Shown: piece by piece, positions 48,949 through 58,048 of the stretch
Layout of the letters: the number at the start of each line of letters is the position of its first letter
How positions within the stretch are numbered: position 1 is the first letter of the stretch
Source: JAHEEL01 sp034660035
Lineage (GTDB): Bacteria; Actinomycetota; Acidimicrobiia; Spongiisociales; UBA5794
Direction: 5' to 3'
Assembly: GCA_034660035.1 (NCBI GenBank)
Contig: JAYEIJ010000079.1
Coordinates: forward strand, 1-64,000
Length of the DNA: 64,000 nt
Notes under the pieces: model-generated
Seen by the model: only the letters and a program-made list of their open reading frames with translations
Database searches by the model: none
What the model was told of the DNA's origin: nothing
Made by a program: the position numbers and the translations under genes

Positions 48949-49923
48949 GTGCAAGTGACCCCGGACGAACTGGCCTGGTTCGATGAACGATTCCGAGCCG
49001 TCGCCGACAACATCGAGCATGTCATCCAGGGCAAGCGGGAGACGGTGGAACTCATCGTCTCGTGCCTGATCTCGGGCGGGCACGTCCTCATCGAAGACGT
49101 GCCGGGCGTTGGGAAGACGCTCCTGGCCAAGTCCCTCGCGCGGTCGATCGATTGCTCGTTCCAGCGGATCCAGTTCACCCCGGACCTCCTCCCCTCCGAC
49201 ATCACCGGTGTCTCCGTCTGGGATCGCGAATCCGGAGAGTTCGTCTTCCGCTCCGGGCCCGTCTTCTCGAATGTCGTCCTCGGAGACGAGATCAACCGTG
49301 CGAGTCCGAAGACCCAGGCAGCGTTGCTCGAAGCGATGGAAGAGCTTCAGGTCACCGTCGACGGCGTGACTCGCACCCTCGGTCCCCCGTTCATCGTGGT
49401 GGCAACACAGAACCCGATCGAGCACGAGGGAACCTACCCCCTCCCTGAAGCACAGCTCGATCGTTTCATGATGCGCCTCACGATCGGGTATCCGACTCGC
49501 TCCAAGGAACTCGAGATGCTCGACACCCACGGCAATCGATCCACGTTCGAAGATCTTCGGCCGGTCATCCACGCAGAGGACGTCGTCCGGATGGCCGAGA
49601 TCGCTCTACAGGTCCACGTAGCGGATGTCGTGAAGGAGTACATCATCGACATAGCCGAGGCAACGCGAGATGAACCCGATCTTCTTCTCGGTGCGTCTCC
49701 GCGGGCTTCGCTGTTCCTCCAACGAGCGGCACGCACGATCGCCGCGATCGCCGGTCGCGACTACGTATCTCCGGACGATGTGAAGAACGTGCTGTTTCCG
49801 GTGCTCAACCACCGGCTGATCATGCGTCCCGAGGCGCAGATGCGGGGAGTCACCGTAGAGAAGATCCTCGAAGGAGTCAGCGGAAGCGTACCGGTACCCG
49901 GCACTCGCGTCGCGGCGACCTAA
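48949..49923 (+). CDS. MoxR-type AAA+ ATPase
   Basis: This 324-aa AAA+ chaperone-like ATPase of the MoxR group has GGHVLIEDVPGVGKTLLAKSLA (Walker A, about residue 43), NVVLGDEINRASPKTQAALLEAMEE (Walker B, about 108), FIVVATQNPIEHEGTYPLPEAQLDRF (sensor 1 and arginine region, about 148) and a C-terminal lid. AGGAGG stands upstream of the GTG. It is followed by DUF58 and transglutaminase genes, the widespread three-gene set in which the ATPase is thought to act on the other two. Confidence 0.95.
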   Translation: MQVTPDELAWFDERFRAVADNIEHVIQGKRETVELIVSCLISGGHVLIEDVPGVGKTLLAKSLARSIDCSFQRIQFTPDLLPSDITGVSVWDRESGEFVFRSGPVFSNVVLGDEINRASPKTQAALLEAMEELQVTVDGVTRTLGPPFIVVATQNPIEHEGTYPLPEAQLDRFMMRLTIGYPTRSKELEMLDTHGNRSTFEDLRPVIHAEDVVRMAEIALQVHVADVVKEYIIDIAEATRDEPDLLLGASPRASLFLQRAARTIAAIAGRDYVSPDDVKNVLFPVLNHRLIMRPEAQMRGVTVEKILEGVSGSVPVPGTRVAAT

Positions 49924-49936
49924 GGACCGGTCACTG

Positions 49937-51121
49937 ATGCCAACGACCCGCGGATGGGCAGCCCTCGGAGCGGGCGTTGCGCTGATCGTCTTGTGGGTCG
50001 TGTTCGGCGAGCGGTTGATGCTCGGCGTGGGCCTCTTCCTCGCCCTGGCGATCGGGAGCGGAGTCGCCTACGTGCGGTCGACCGTTCCGAGCGTGGCGGT
50101 CTCGCGCCTCATCACTCCCTTTCAGGTTCACGATGGGGACCGGGCGATCGTGGAAGTCACACTCTCGACCAGTCGTCGCATTCCCCAGGCCATCGTCATC
50201 GATGAGGTCTCCGGTTTGGGCACAGCACGCTTCGTTGCCGACCGCGTGGAACCCCGGAACCCGATGATCGCCCGCTATGAGATCTTGTGTCGTCCCCGGG
50301 GGATCTACACGGTCGGGCCGGCCATCGTCCAGGTTCGGGACCCGCTCGCTCTCTCCGAGGCTGGGGGCACGGCCGGGAAGACCGACCACCTCGCTGTGTA
50401 CCCGGCCGTCGAAGACCTCGACGGCCTCCCGCTCGGACGCGGCCACGACCCGACCGTCAACACCTCCCGGTCGAGCTTCTCCCCGACCGGAGGAGAGGAC
50501 TTCTTCACCCTTCGCGAATACCAACTGGGAGACGACCTCAGAAAGGTCCATTGGCCGTCTACGGCGAAACGCGACGAACTCATGATCCGCCAGTTGGAGA
50601 TTCCGTGGCAAACGAGGGCGCTCGTCCTCCTCGATCCCCGCGTAGCGGCGTACCCGGATTCGGAGATGTTCGAGCATGCCGTTCGAGGAGCCGCATCTGT
50701 TTTCCGGCATCTGTTCAGAAACGGTTTCACTCCAACGCTGTGGACCGGGACCGGGTCCGGGGCCGTGGTCGGTAGCGGCGAGGGTTACGGGATCGCGATG
50801 GAAGAGCTCGCCGCCGTTCAACCGGCACCGGTTCTCGATCTCGTGACATCGATCGCTCGTCTTCGCCGTACGGGAGCCACCGGAGGCGTTCTCATCCTGG
50901 TTACGGGCGTACCCGACGATCCCGTTCTCGGCATGTACCGACTTCTCGGAAAGGACTTCTACCGGACGGTCGTGATGTCGTCGGGATCTAGAGCCGACGA
51001 CGCACTCGTGCAGTTCGCCCGTGCCGGAGCGACGGTGGTCTCGTCACCTTCGACCGAACCCTGGGCATCGGCTTGGAAGCAAGGAATGGAACGGACGTGG
51101 TCTACCGCTACAGCTGGATAG
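49937..51121 (+). CDS. DUF58 domain membrane protein
   Basis: This 394-aa protein has two N-terminal membrane helices (about 8-46), an external or linker beta-domain, and the DUF58 block GGEDFFTLREYQLGDDLRKVHWPSTAKRDELMIRQLEIPWQ near 185, followed by a von Willebrand A-like fold (ALVLLDPRVAAYPDSEMFEHAVRGAASV). It is 13 nt downstream of the MoxR gene and overlaps the transglutaminase gene. Function is inferred from the triad only. Confidence 0.92.
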   Translation: MPTTRGWAALGAGVALIVLWVVFGERLMLGVGLFLALAIGSGVAYVRSTVPSVAVSRLITPFQVHDGDRAIVEVTLSTSRRIPQAIVIDEVSGLGTARFVADRVEPRNPMIARYEILCRPRGIYTVGPAIVQVRDPLALSEAGGTAGKTDHLAVYPAVEDLDGLPLGRGHDPTVNTSRSSFSPTGGEDFFTLREYQLGDDLRKVHWPSTAKRDELMIRQLEIPWQTRALVLLDPRVAAYPDSEMFEHAVRGAASVFRHLFRNGFTPTLWTGTGSGAVVGSGEGYGIAMEELAAVQPAPVLDLVTSIARLRRTGATGGVLILVTGVPDDPVLGMYRLLGKDFYRTVVMSSGSRADDALVQFARAGATVVSSPSTEPWASAWKQGMERTWSTATAG

Positions 51122-53466
51122 CCGGTCTCGCGTCGATCGGGTTCGCCTTCTGGCAACTGACGCGGCTGCTGCTGCCGACGGCGTCGGGGGCCAAGTGGCA
51201 GCTCGTTGTGCTGTCCGGATTCGCCATCGGCCTCATCGTCACGTGGACGGCCGTGACGTATCGGTTGCGAGCGATATGGATCGTGGTGATCAACGTTGCT
51301 GCGCTCTTCCTGGTGGCGACCCGGTTCGCGGCGCCATCGGATTCGCTCTTCATCCTGCCGACGAGGTCCGGGATCGTTGTGCTCTGGTCGGATCTCGTTC
51401 GTGCCTTCGATGTCATCCGACATGGTGTTGAACCGGTCCGGCCGATCGTCGGCATCGTCGTGATCCTGACGGCCCTGTTCTGGCTGCTCGGAGGCCTCCT
51501 TGCGTGGGGTCTCTCGAAAGACCATCCCTTCACAGCGCTCCTTCCACCGCTCGTCGTTGCGCTTCAATTCGCAACACTGAATCGGCGCAACGACGGCCTC
51601 ATCGTTCTCGGCACCTTCATCGTCCTGGTCGCGGGAACGATCCTCGCCGTCGCTCTGGACGAGCGCGATCGAGGGGCGGGACGGATGGTCGGTGACCGCC
51701 AGCGACCGCCCTCGAACGCCCCAACACTCACGGCTGCACTGCTCGTGGCGATGACGGTCGCCGTTGCCGTCGTCGGAGTAGGGATGATCGGCCCCAAGCT
51801 TCCACCCGATGGGGTCTTGTCGTGGCGTACTCCGGGGGGGTTGGGCGGCGGGATCTATGGGGGCGTCTCCTACAACCCGTACGTCAGCATCCACGACGGT
51901 CTCGTCTCTCAGGAAGGCATTCCTCTTTTCCGGGCGACGATCGACGGAGATGCGTCTCCCGACGAGGTGTATTTCCGCCTCCTCACGCTGGACACGTACA
52001 GCAACGGACAGTGGTCGGTCAACCGGCCGCGGGTCTACGCGCTGGACGAAGAACCGCTCGAAGAAGAGGGGTACGAGTTCGGCGGAGAGACCGAAAGCAT
52101 CACTGCCGACATCGAGATCGAGGCGCTCGGACAGGATTGGCTCCCGACCCCATACGCCGTCGTCGGCGCCGACGGCGAAGAAGCCGACGCGTTCCGGATC
52201 CGTCGAACCGACACGTCGGTGGTCTTCCGCGGTGACCGGACGTACCGGGGCATGCAGTACCGGATCCTTTCCGAGATCCCGGTGGTCGATCCGGCGGCAG
52301 TCGCCGGTGTGCCGGGTGGCGGCCTCTCTCCTCTGTTCTCTGCCGCTGCAGTGGGAGGCGAGACACCACCGGATCTCACCCACGTCGAGTACCGGGAGTT
52401 GCCGGACGCTGAGAAGTTCATCGACCTTCCCCCGGGAATCCACCCGGATATCGAGTCCGAGGCGATCGAACTGACACGGAACCTCACCACGTCGTTCGAG
52501 AAGGGCCTCGCCATCGAGCACTGGTTCCGGGAGTCAGGAGGCTTCGTCTACGACCTCGATGTCCACGGCCAAGGACACGGCGAAGACGTCCTCGCCACCT
52601 GGCTGTTCGACGATGCTCCGGAGAACGTCGGGTATCGCAGGGGCTACTGCGAGCAGTTCGCGACATCGATGGCGGTGATGACCCGTTCGATCGGTATCCC
52701 GACGAGGGTCGTCCTCGGCTTCACCCCCGGCGACAGCATCAGCCCTGACGAAGTAGTGGTACTGGACAACAACGCGCACTCCTGGGTCGAACTGTGGATC
52801 CCGAGCCAGGGTTGGGTCAGTTTCGACCCGACGCCGCGCCGGGACGGCGCGAATCCGGCTACCAGCTACCGGACGATGGAGGACGCTCTGGGCTACGACC
52901 TCGCCACCTATCTCGATCAGGTACCCGAGCCGGTACGCATCCCGGCCGACAATCCCAACGACCTGCCCAGCGGAGTCTTCTCGCAGGACAACAGGCGACC
53001 GGATGTGGGATTCATCGGCACCGGTGGCGAGACGACGTCTGCGTCGCTCCCTGGTTGGATCCAGATCGTGAGCGTTGTCGCTGCGCTCCTGGTGCTCATC
53101 GCCATCGCTCTGCCGCTCCTGAAGTGGATCAGCCGTCGCAGTCGCATGCGACGCCTGGCTGAGGGCGATGTTTCGGCGGCGTGGGAGGAGATCGTCGTGA
53201 GGCTCACCGACCTGGCCGAGGAGCCGGATCCGGCATCGACTCCGGGTGAGGTCGCGGCGCGGGTCGATGAATCGATGGCGCCGTTGGCCGCCGTCTACAC
53301 CCGGTCGGTCTATGGCAGCACCGATACCGTTCCCGACGACCAGATCGAGGTCGCCCGACGTTCGATGGAGAAGACGAGCGAGCGGCTTGCGACCCGCTAC
53401 TCCCCCTTGGAACGCACACGTTCGCAGTACCGGCTGAGTTCGCTTCGGAGACGCTTCCGACGGTGA
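51097..53466 (+). CDS. TgpA-type membrane transglutaminase-like protein
   Basis: This 789-aa protein has about seven N-terminal membrane helices (to residue ~240), an extracytoplasmic region, a transglutaminase core and one more helix near 650 followed by a cytoplasmic DUF4129-like tail. The catalytic triad is present: Cys in RGYCEQFATSMAVMTRS (about residue 515), His in NNAHSWVELWIPSQGW (about 557) and Asp in VSFDPTP (about 577). The start is uncertain: GTG at 51097 (ADGGA-poor ribosome site) or TTG at 51073. It overlaps the DUF58 gene and completes the MoxR-DUF58-TgpA triad, probably acting on cell-surface proteins or peptidoglycan. Confidence 0.92.
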   Translation: MVYRYSWIAGLASIGFAFWQLTRLLLPTASGAKWQLVVLSGFAIGLIVTWTAVTYRLRAIWIVVINVAALFLVATRFAAPSDSLFILPTRSGIVVLWSDLVRAFDVIRHGVEPVRPIVGIVVILTALFWLLGGLLAWGLSKDHPFTALLPPLVVALQFATLNRRNDGLIVLGTFIVLVAGTILAVALDERDRGAGRMVGDRQRPPSNAPTLTAALLVAMTVAVAVVGVGMIGPKLPPDGVLSWRTPGGLGGGIYGGVSYNPYVSIHDGLVSQEGIPLFRATIDGDASPDEVYFRLLTLDTYSNGQWSVNRPRVYALDEEPLEEEGYEFGGETESITADIEIEALGQDWLPTPYAVVGADGEEADAFRIRRTDTSVVFRGDRTYRGMQYRILSEIPVVDPAAVAGVPGGGLSPLFSAAAVGGETPPDLTHVEYRELPDAEKFIDLPPGIHPDIESEAIELTRNLTTSFEKGLAIEHWFRESGGFVYDLDVHGQGHGEDVLATWLFDDAPENVGYRRGYCEQFATSMAVMTRSIGIPTRVVLGFTPGDSISPDEVVVLDNNAHSWVELWIPSQGWVSFDPTPRRDGANPATSYRTMEDALGYDLATYLDQVPEPVRIPADNPNDLPSGVFSQDNRRPDVGFIGTGGETTSASLPGWIQIVSVVAALLVLIAIALPLLKWISRRSRMRRLAEGDVSAAWEEIVVRLTDLAEEPDPASTPGEVAARVDESMAPLAAVYTRSVYGSTDTVPDDQIEVARRSMEKTSERLATRYSPLERTRSQYRLSSLRRRFRR

Positions 53467-53493
53467 TGGCGGTTCCGGTCCGGAGGTCTCAGA

Positions 53494-53991
53494 TCATCCG
53501 CCGGCTTCGTCGACCTCCGCGAGAACGTCATCCTCGACGAAGCGGAGCATCTCGAGGAATCGCGTCCGGTCGAGTTCGAACAGGGAGACGTCCTCTTCGA
53601 CGGACTGCGTGATGTCGTTGATCGCTATGAAGAAGGCGAGCTGTCCTTGTCGCAGAGCATCAAGGATCTCTTCCTCGTCGACCGCAACCGCGAAGATCGT
53701 GTCCCCGTCGGTGACGAGGCGGATCTCGGAGAGGTGGTTCTCCATATCGCCGGTCCGTCGCAGGTAGTCCCATGCCCGGCGCACTCGCTGAATCGACATC
53801 CCGTTGTCGAGAAGGCTCTTGACGACCCTCAGGGCCACGAGATCCCGAAACGAGTAGAGGCGACGCCGACCCGGCCGACCGCCGGTTTGCTGGAGGGAGG
53901 GCTGAACGAGCGCCACTTTGTCCCAGTACCGAAGCTGATGAGGTGTACAAGCCGTCAGTCGAGTCGCTTGCTGAGCGGTGAAACCATCCAC
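53494..53991 (-). CDS. MerR-family transcription regulator
   Basis: This 165-aa protein has a MerR winged helix at the N-terminus: DGFTAQQATRLTACTPHQLRYWDKVALVQPSL, then GRRRLYSFRDLVALRVVKSLLDNGMSIQRVRRAWDYL. The C-terminal half is acidic with no cysteine cluster, so a metal or redox sensor is unlikely; the ligand is unknown. GTG at 53991 is preferred, with GGGGA 6 nt upstream, over a longer frame from 54099. It is convergent to the transglutaminase gene. Confidence 0.88.
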   Translation of the reverse strand: MDGFTAQQATRLTACTPHQLRYWDKVALVQPSLQQTGGRPGRRRLYSFRDLVALRVVKSLLDNGMSIQRVRRAWDYLRRTGDMENHLSEIRLVTDGDTIFAVAVDEEEILDALRQGQLAFFIAINDITQSVEEDVSLFELDRTRFLEMLRFVEDDVLAEVDEAGG

Positions 53992-54064
53992 GCGTTTTCC
54001 CCATCGTTCTCCGGCCGCCCGGCCGGTTCGTAAATCCTTGTGACCCCTCGCGGGGAACGCAATC

Positions 54065-54406
54065 TTAGCGTTCTCGACGCCAACGTTCTCTGGCGTCATC
54101 CATCCATCCGGAGACGGAGAACGAGGCGGTCCGATCGGCCCGCATCCCGCGCATCGTCGTAGCGATCGTAGCGGCAGACGCCACCATCAAGATGAACCCG
54201 AAACCGGCGAGATATGAGAACCTCGTGAAGGTTCCGAGCATGATCGCCAGTCCGACGAAGAAGCCGATTCCTGCGAGAAGTCGGCGTCGTCTGATACGGG
54301 TCGACAGATCGGTCTTGGCGACCGTTTGCGCGAGTTTGGGATCCTCGGCATAGAGGTTGCGTTCGATCTCTTCAAGGATCTTCTGCTCTCGATCGTCCAG
54401 CGCCAT
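54065..54406 (-). CDS. DUF3040 family membrane protein
   Basis: A 113-aa DUF3040 protein, a family largely limited to actinobacteria. It begins MALDDREQKILEEIERNLYAEDPKLA, the family signature, followed by two membrane helices (about 38-78) and a short basic tail WMDDARERWRRER. GGAGG 8 nt before the ATG fixes the start. In actinobacteria it often sits near the dcw cluster or dinB; here dinB is 73 nt upstream on the same strand. Function unknown. Confidence 0.9.
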   Translation of the reverse strand: MALDDREQKILEEIERNLYAEDPKLAQTVAKTDLSTRIRRRRLLAGIGFFVGLAIMLGTFTRFSYLAGFGFILMVASAATIATTMRGMRADRTASFSVSGWMDDARERWRRER

Positions 54407-54479
54407 TCGGCCAGCCTCCGCGTCGAACCGGTTCCCACTCACAGTATACCGGTACGACACTTACGCGTAACGGGTCCTT

Positions 54480-55679
54480 TCAGCCTTCATCGCGAGTTCG
54501 GTGGTTCGGATCCCTTGGGGATGGCACAACCCTGGCGGGGATGACGGCTCCCGCACCAAACCGATCCCTGACACCGTCGATGGCCTCGGCTGCAGCGTCG
54601 ATCCGCTCGTGACCGAGCACCATCTGCCTGGCGCCCCCGACGTCAACGAGATCGCTCACCGCCACTCCGAGCAAGCGAACGGACCTTGCACCGATCGCGG
54701 CACGATCGATGAGAGCGCCGGCGGTCTTCCAGATGTCCGCCGTAGAGGCGATCGGTTCCTGGTGCCGCGACGAACGGCTGATCGTGGCGAAGTCGGAGAA
54801 CCGGACCTTGAGCGTGACCGTGTGACCTGCAACGCCCGCCTTCGCCAAGCGTGCTGCAACCTGGTCACACAACCTGAGCGTCTCACGCTCGATCGTGTCC
54901 CGATCGCCGAGGTCCCGGGCGAACGTGCTCTCCGACGAGATCGACCGGGCCGGTGTCCCTCCCTCAACGGCGCGAGGATCCTGGGCACGGGCCAGCGCCC
55001 CGAGGTGCTGCGCCGCTGCCTTCCCGATCCGGTGTTCCAACAGAACGGCCGGAGTGCCGGCGAGATCGCCGATGGTTCGGATCCCGAGATCGCCGAGCGA
55101 CTTCTCCGTCGCCTCTCCCACGCCCCACAGTTCACCGATGTCGAGCGGGTGGAGGAAGTCGAGTTCCGCTCCCGCAGCGATGAGCAGCATCCCATCGGGC
55201 TTCGCGTGTTTCGATGCGAGTTTCGCGACGAACTTGTTCGCTGCGATCCCGACCGACGCCGGGATGCCGATCTGCTCTCTGATCGCCACTCTGATCTCTG
55301 TACCGATCTCCTCGACCGATCGATAGTGGAACCTGAGTCCGGACACGTCGAGGAACGCTTCATCGATGGATATCCCCTCGACGAGCGGCGTGAACGAGCG
55401 CATGATCTCGAAGATCTCTGCCGAAACGGCGCCGTAGCGACCGTGCGATGAGTCGACCACGACGAGACCGGGGCATCGTCGCCGTGCCTCCCCGACCGGC
55501 ATGGCCGACCGCACCCCGAAGCCGCGGGCCTCGTAACTGGCCGACGCCACGACACCGCGACCACCGGTTCCGCCCACCGCGACCGGCTTCCCGATCAGTT
55601 CCGGATGATCGAGTCGTTCGACCTCGACGAAGAACGAATCCATGTCGACGTGCAGGATTGGCTCAGCGAACCGCGTCAT
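54480..55679 (-). CDS. dinB: DNA polymerase IV (Y family)
   Basis: This error-prone translesion polymerase of 399 aa starts ILHVDMDSFFVEVE with the first catalytic Asp and the steric Phe, then VASASYEARGFGVRSAMP near 44 and GISIDEAFLDVSGL near 100 with the catalytic Asp-Glu pair; SVGIAANKFVAKLASKHAKPDG and the little-finger domain follow. No clear clamp-binding peptide was seen at the C-terminus. TACCGT lies 6 nt before the ATG, so it is probably leaderless; no LexA box was noticed. The upstream spacer is a repeat array. Confidence 0.96.
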   Translation of the reverse strand: MTRFAEPILHVDMDSFFVEVERLDHPELIGKPVAVGGTGGRGVVASASYEARGFGVRSAMPVGEARRRCPGLVVVDSSHGRYGAVSAEIFEIMRSFTPLVEGISIDEAFLDVSGLRFHYRSVEEIGTEIRVAIREQIGIPASVGIAANKFVAKLASKHAKPDGMLLIAAGAELDFLHPLDIGELWGVGEATEKSLGDLGIRTIGDLAGTPAVLLEHRIGKAAAQHLGALARAQDPRAVEGGTPARSISSESTFARDLGDRDTIERETLRLCDQVAARLAKAGVAGHTVTLKVRFSDFATISRSSRHQEPIASTADIWKTAGALIDRAAIGARSVRLLGVAVSDLVDVGGARQMVLGHERIDAAAEAIDGVRDRFGAGAVIPARVVPSPRDPNHRTRDEG

Positions 55680-55685
55680 GGTGTC

Positions 55686-55691
55686 ACGGTA
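55686..55691 (-). promoter_or_regulatory. -10 element of dinB (leaderless)
   Basis: TACCGT on the minus strand, 6 nt before the dinB ATG and 5 bp from the edge of the GTAG repeat array. Confidence 0.5.
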
Positions 55692-55696
55692 GAGCA

Positions 55697-55791
55697 GTAG
55701 CCGAGTAGATCAGTAGATCAGTAGATCAGGAAGCCGCCGGCTACCAGCAGGGCCCTGTACCGAATACGGACTACGGACTACGGACTACGGA
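55697..55791 (+). repeat. GTAG octamers then CTACGGA heptamers
   Basis: GTAG recurs every 8 bp (55697, 55705, 55713, 55721), and CTAC every 7 bp (55771, 55778, 55785) in three exact CTACGGA units. The middle holds GCCGGCTACC. The design matches 9391-9470. On the minus strand the heptamers encode the last residues and TAG stop of fabF (Phe-Arg-Ser-Pro-stop), so the array begins inside the gene. Confidence 0.93.
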
Positions 55792-57022
55792 ACACCAATA
55801 CAACATTGTGGCCGCCGAAGCCGAAGGAATTGCTCATCGCGTACTGCACGTCGACGGTTCTGGCTTCCCCAGGGACGTAGTCGAGATCGCACTCCGGGTC
55901 GGGATCCGTGAGATTGATCGTGGGTGGCACGACGCCATCGCGGATCGCGAGCACGCTGGCGACGGCCTCTACTGCTCCGGCCCCGCCGAGCAGGTGCCCC
56001 GTCATCGACTTCGTCGACGAGATCGGCACCCGGTACGCATGGTCACCGAACACGGTCTTGATCGCCATGGTCTCGGTGACGTCGTTCGCCGCCGTGGACG
56101 TTCCATGGGCGTTGATGTACGAAACCTGTTCGGCGGCGATCCCTGCATCGTCGAGGGCACTCTGCATGGCTCTCGCCGCGCCGTCGCCGCCGGGACGGGG
56201 CAGCGTCACGTGGTAGCCGTCGGCCGACATGCCGTACCCGACGACTTCTGCGTACACCGTCGCACCGCGTTCCAGTGCATGCTGGCGCTCTTCGAGCACC
56301 AGAGCGGCGGCACCTTCCGCCATGACGAAACCATCCCGGCCAGCGTCGAACGGGCGGCTGGCACCCTGAGGGTCATCGTTGCGAGTGCTCAATGCCCGTG
56401 CCTGGGCGAACCCGCCCATGGCGAGCCGCGTGATGGCGGCATCGGCACCCCCGGCGAGCATCACGTCGGCCGCTCCTCGCTGGATGATCGCGGCAGCGTC
56501 ACCGATCGCGTTGGCCGACGCCGCACACGCGGTCACCGCCGTGGTGTTCGGTCCGTAGAGATTGAAATCGATCGAGGCCTGACCTCCCGCCAGGTTCGCG
56601 ATGATCTTCGGGATCCCGAACGGACTCAACCGATGAGGACCAACCTCGAGCAGCGTGGTCACTTCCTCTTCGAACGTGGTGACACCACCGATCCCGGAGC
56701 CAACGACCACACCTGCCCGGTAGGCGGCAGGGTCATCGGGTTCGTAGGCGATCCCCGCGTCGCCGAGCGCTTCACGGGCGGCGACCCAGAAGAGCTGGGC
56801 ATACCGATCCATCCGTCTCGCCTGGCGTCGGGGCATGAAGGCCTCGATATCGAAGTCCGTGATCTCGCCGGCGATCTGCGACGGCAGATCCGAAGCTTCG
56901 ATCGATGTGATCGGGCCGACCCCCGACGTGCCGTCGAGAAGCCCGCGCCAGGTGCTTTCGACGTCGCCTGCGACGGGGTTGACGGTGCCGAGGCCGGTGA
57001 CAACGACGCGACGGTCGTTCAT
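55778..57022 (-). CDS. fabF: beta-ketoacyl-ACP synthase II
   Basis: This elongation condensing enzyme of type II fatty acid synthesis joins acyl-ACP and malonyl-ACP. The 414-aa thiolase-fold protein has RVVVTGLGTVNPVA at the start, the active-site cysteine in TACAASANAIGDAA (about residue 170), and the two histidines in NAHGTSTAANDVTE (about 307) and STKSMTGHLLGGAGAVEA (about 343). GGAGC lies before the ATG. It is the last gene of fabD-H-G-acpP-F; its stop codon lies in a repeat. Confidence 0.96.
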   Translation of the reverse strand: MNDRRVVVTGLGTVNPVAGDVESTWRGLLDGTSGVGPITSIEASDLPSQIAGEITDFDIEAFMPRRQARRMDRYAQLFWVAAREALGDAGIAYEPDDPAAYRAGVVVGSGIGGVTTFEEEVTTLLEVGPHRLSPFGIPKIIANLAGGQASIDFNLYGPNTTAVTACAASANAIGDAAAIIQRGAADVMLAGGADAAITRLAMGGFAQARALSTRNDDPQGASRPFDAGRDGFVMAEGAAALVLEERQHALERGATVYAEVVGYGMSADGYHVTLPRPGGDGAARAMQSALDDAGIAAEQVSYINAHGTSTAANDVTETMAIKTVFGDHAYRVPISSTKSMTGHLLGGAGAVEAVASVLAIRDGVVPPTINLTDPDPECDLDYVPGEARTVDVQYAMSNSFGFGGHNVVLVFRSP

Positions 57023-57043
57023 GATGTGCTCCTAGTCCAGCTC

Positions 57044-57289
57044 CTACGCGTTGAGTTTCTTCTCCACGAGGTCGATCGCCTCACCCACCGTCGTGATCTG
57101 CTCGGCTTCCTCGTCGGGGATCTTCACTCCGAAGTTGTCCTCGAGGGCCATAAGCAGTTCGACGACGCCGAGCGAGTCGACGTCGAGATCCTCTTCGAAC
57201 GTCGCGTCTGCCCTGATGTCATCACGCTCGATCCCAAGCTCATCGACGAGAAGGTCGGTCAGCTTCGATTCGATCTCCGTGCGCTCCAT
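57044..57289 (-). CDS. acpP: acyl carrier protein
   Basis: An 81-aa carrier for fatty acid intermediates. The phosphopantetheine serine is in DLDVDSLGVVELLMALEDNFG (about residue 39), within the DSL motif, and the flanking helices are acidic as usual. GGAGG 8 nt before the ATG. It lies between fabG and fabF in the standard order. Confidence 0.96.
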   Translation of the reverse strand: MERTEIESKLTDLLVDELGIERDDIRADATFEEDLDVDSLGVVELLMALEDNFGVKIPDEEAEQITTVGEAIDLVEKKLNA

Positions 57290-57313
57290 TGTCTCAGCCT
57301 CCTAGTAGCCGTT

Positions 57314-58048
57314 CTACAGGGCCAGACCGCCGTCTACGACGAGTGTCTGGCCCGTTACGTACGCCGCGTCGTCGGAGGCAAGATAGCCCACTGCCGCCGC
57401 GATCTCTTCCGGTCGTCCGAGGCGGCCGACCGCAACCCTGCGGGCCACCTCTTCCGCTATCTCGGTTCCGAGTTCTTCCGTCATGTCCGTTTCGATGAAC
57501 CCCGGAGCAACCACGTTGACCGTGATGTTCCTCGATCCGATCTCCCGGGCGATCGACTTCGAGAATCCGATGATCCCCGCCTTCGATGCCGCGTAGTTCG
57601 CCTGGCCGGGGTTTCCCGAGATCCCAGAGATGGAACTCACCGAGATGATCCGGCCCCATCGGGAGCGGAGCATGCCGCGCATGGCGGCCCGCGAGCAGAG
57701 GTACACGGAGCGGAGGTTCGTCTCGATCACTTGATCCCAGGCTTCGGGTCCCATCCTCAGCAGCAGGTCGTCCCGCGTGATTCCGGCGTTGTTGACGAGA
57801 ACGTCGACGCGTCCGAGTTCCTCTTCCACGGTCTCGAACATGGCTGCCACTGCGTCGGCGTCACCGACGTCTGCTCGCACGGCGATCGCCGTCCCACCGT
57901 TTCCGGTGATCGCTTCGACGACGTCGTCGGCCGCTGCACTGTTCGTCGCGTAGTTGATCGCGACGGCATGGCCATCGGATGCAAGACGCAACGCAACCGC
58001 TCTCCCGATCCCCCGCGAACCTCCGGTAACCAGTGCTACGCGACTCAT
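57314..58048 (-). CDS. fabG: 3-oxoacyl-ACP reductase
   Basis: This short-chain dehydrogenase reduces beta-ketoacyl-ACP with NADPH. The 244-aa protein has the cofactor loop LVTGGSRGIGRAVA (residues 6-19), NNAGITRDDLLLRM near 85, the catalytic SSISGISGNPGQANYAASKAG (Ser, Tyr, Lys near 137-155), and VAPGFIETDMTEEL near 182. The ATG overlaps the fabH stop (TGATG), so the true start is at 58048. Confidence 0.96.
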   Translation of the reverse strand: MSRVALVTGGSRGIGRAVALRLASDGHAVAINYATNSAAADDVVEAITGNGGTAIAVRADVGDADAVAAMFETVEEELGRVDVLVNNAGITRDDLLLRMGPEAWDQVIETNLRSVYLCSRAAMRGMLRSRWGRIISVSSISGISGNPGQANYAASKAGIIGFSKSIAREIGSRNITVNVVAPGFIETDMTEELGTEIAEEVARRVAVGRLGRPEEIAAAVGYLASDDAAYVTGQTLVVDGGLAL

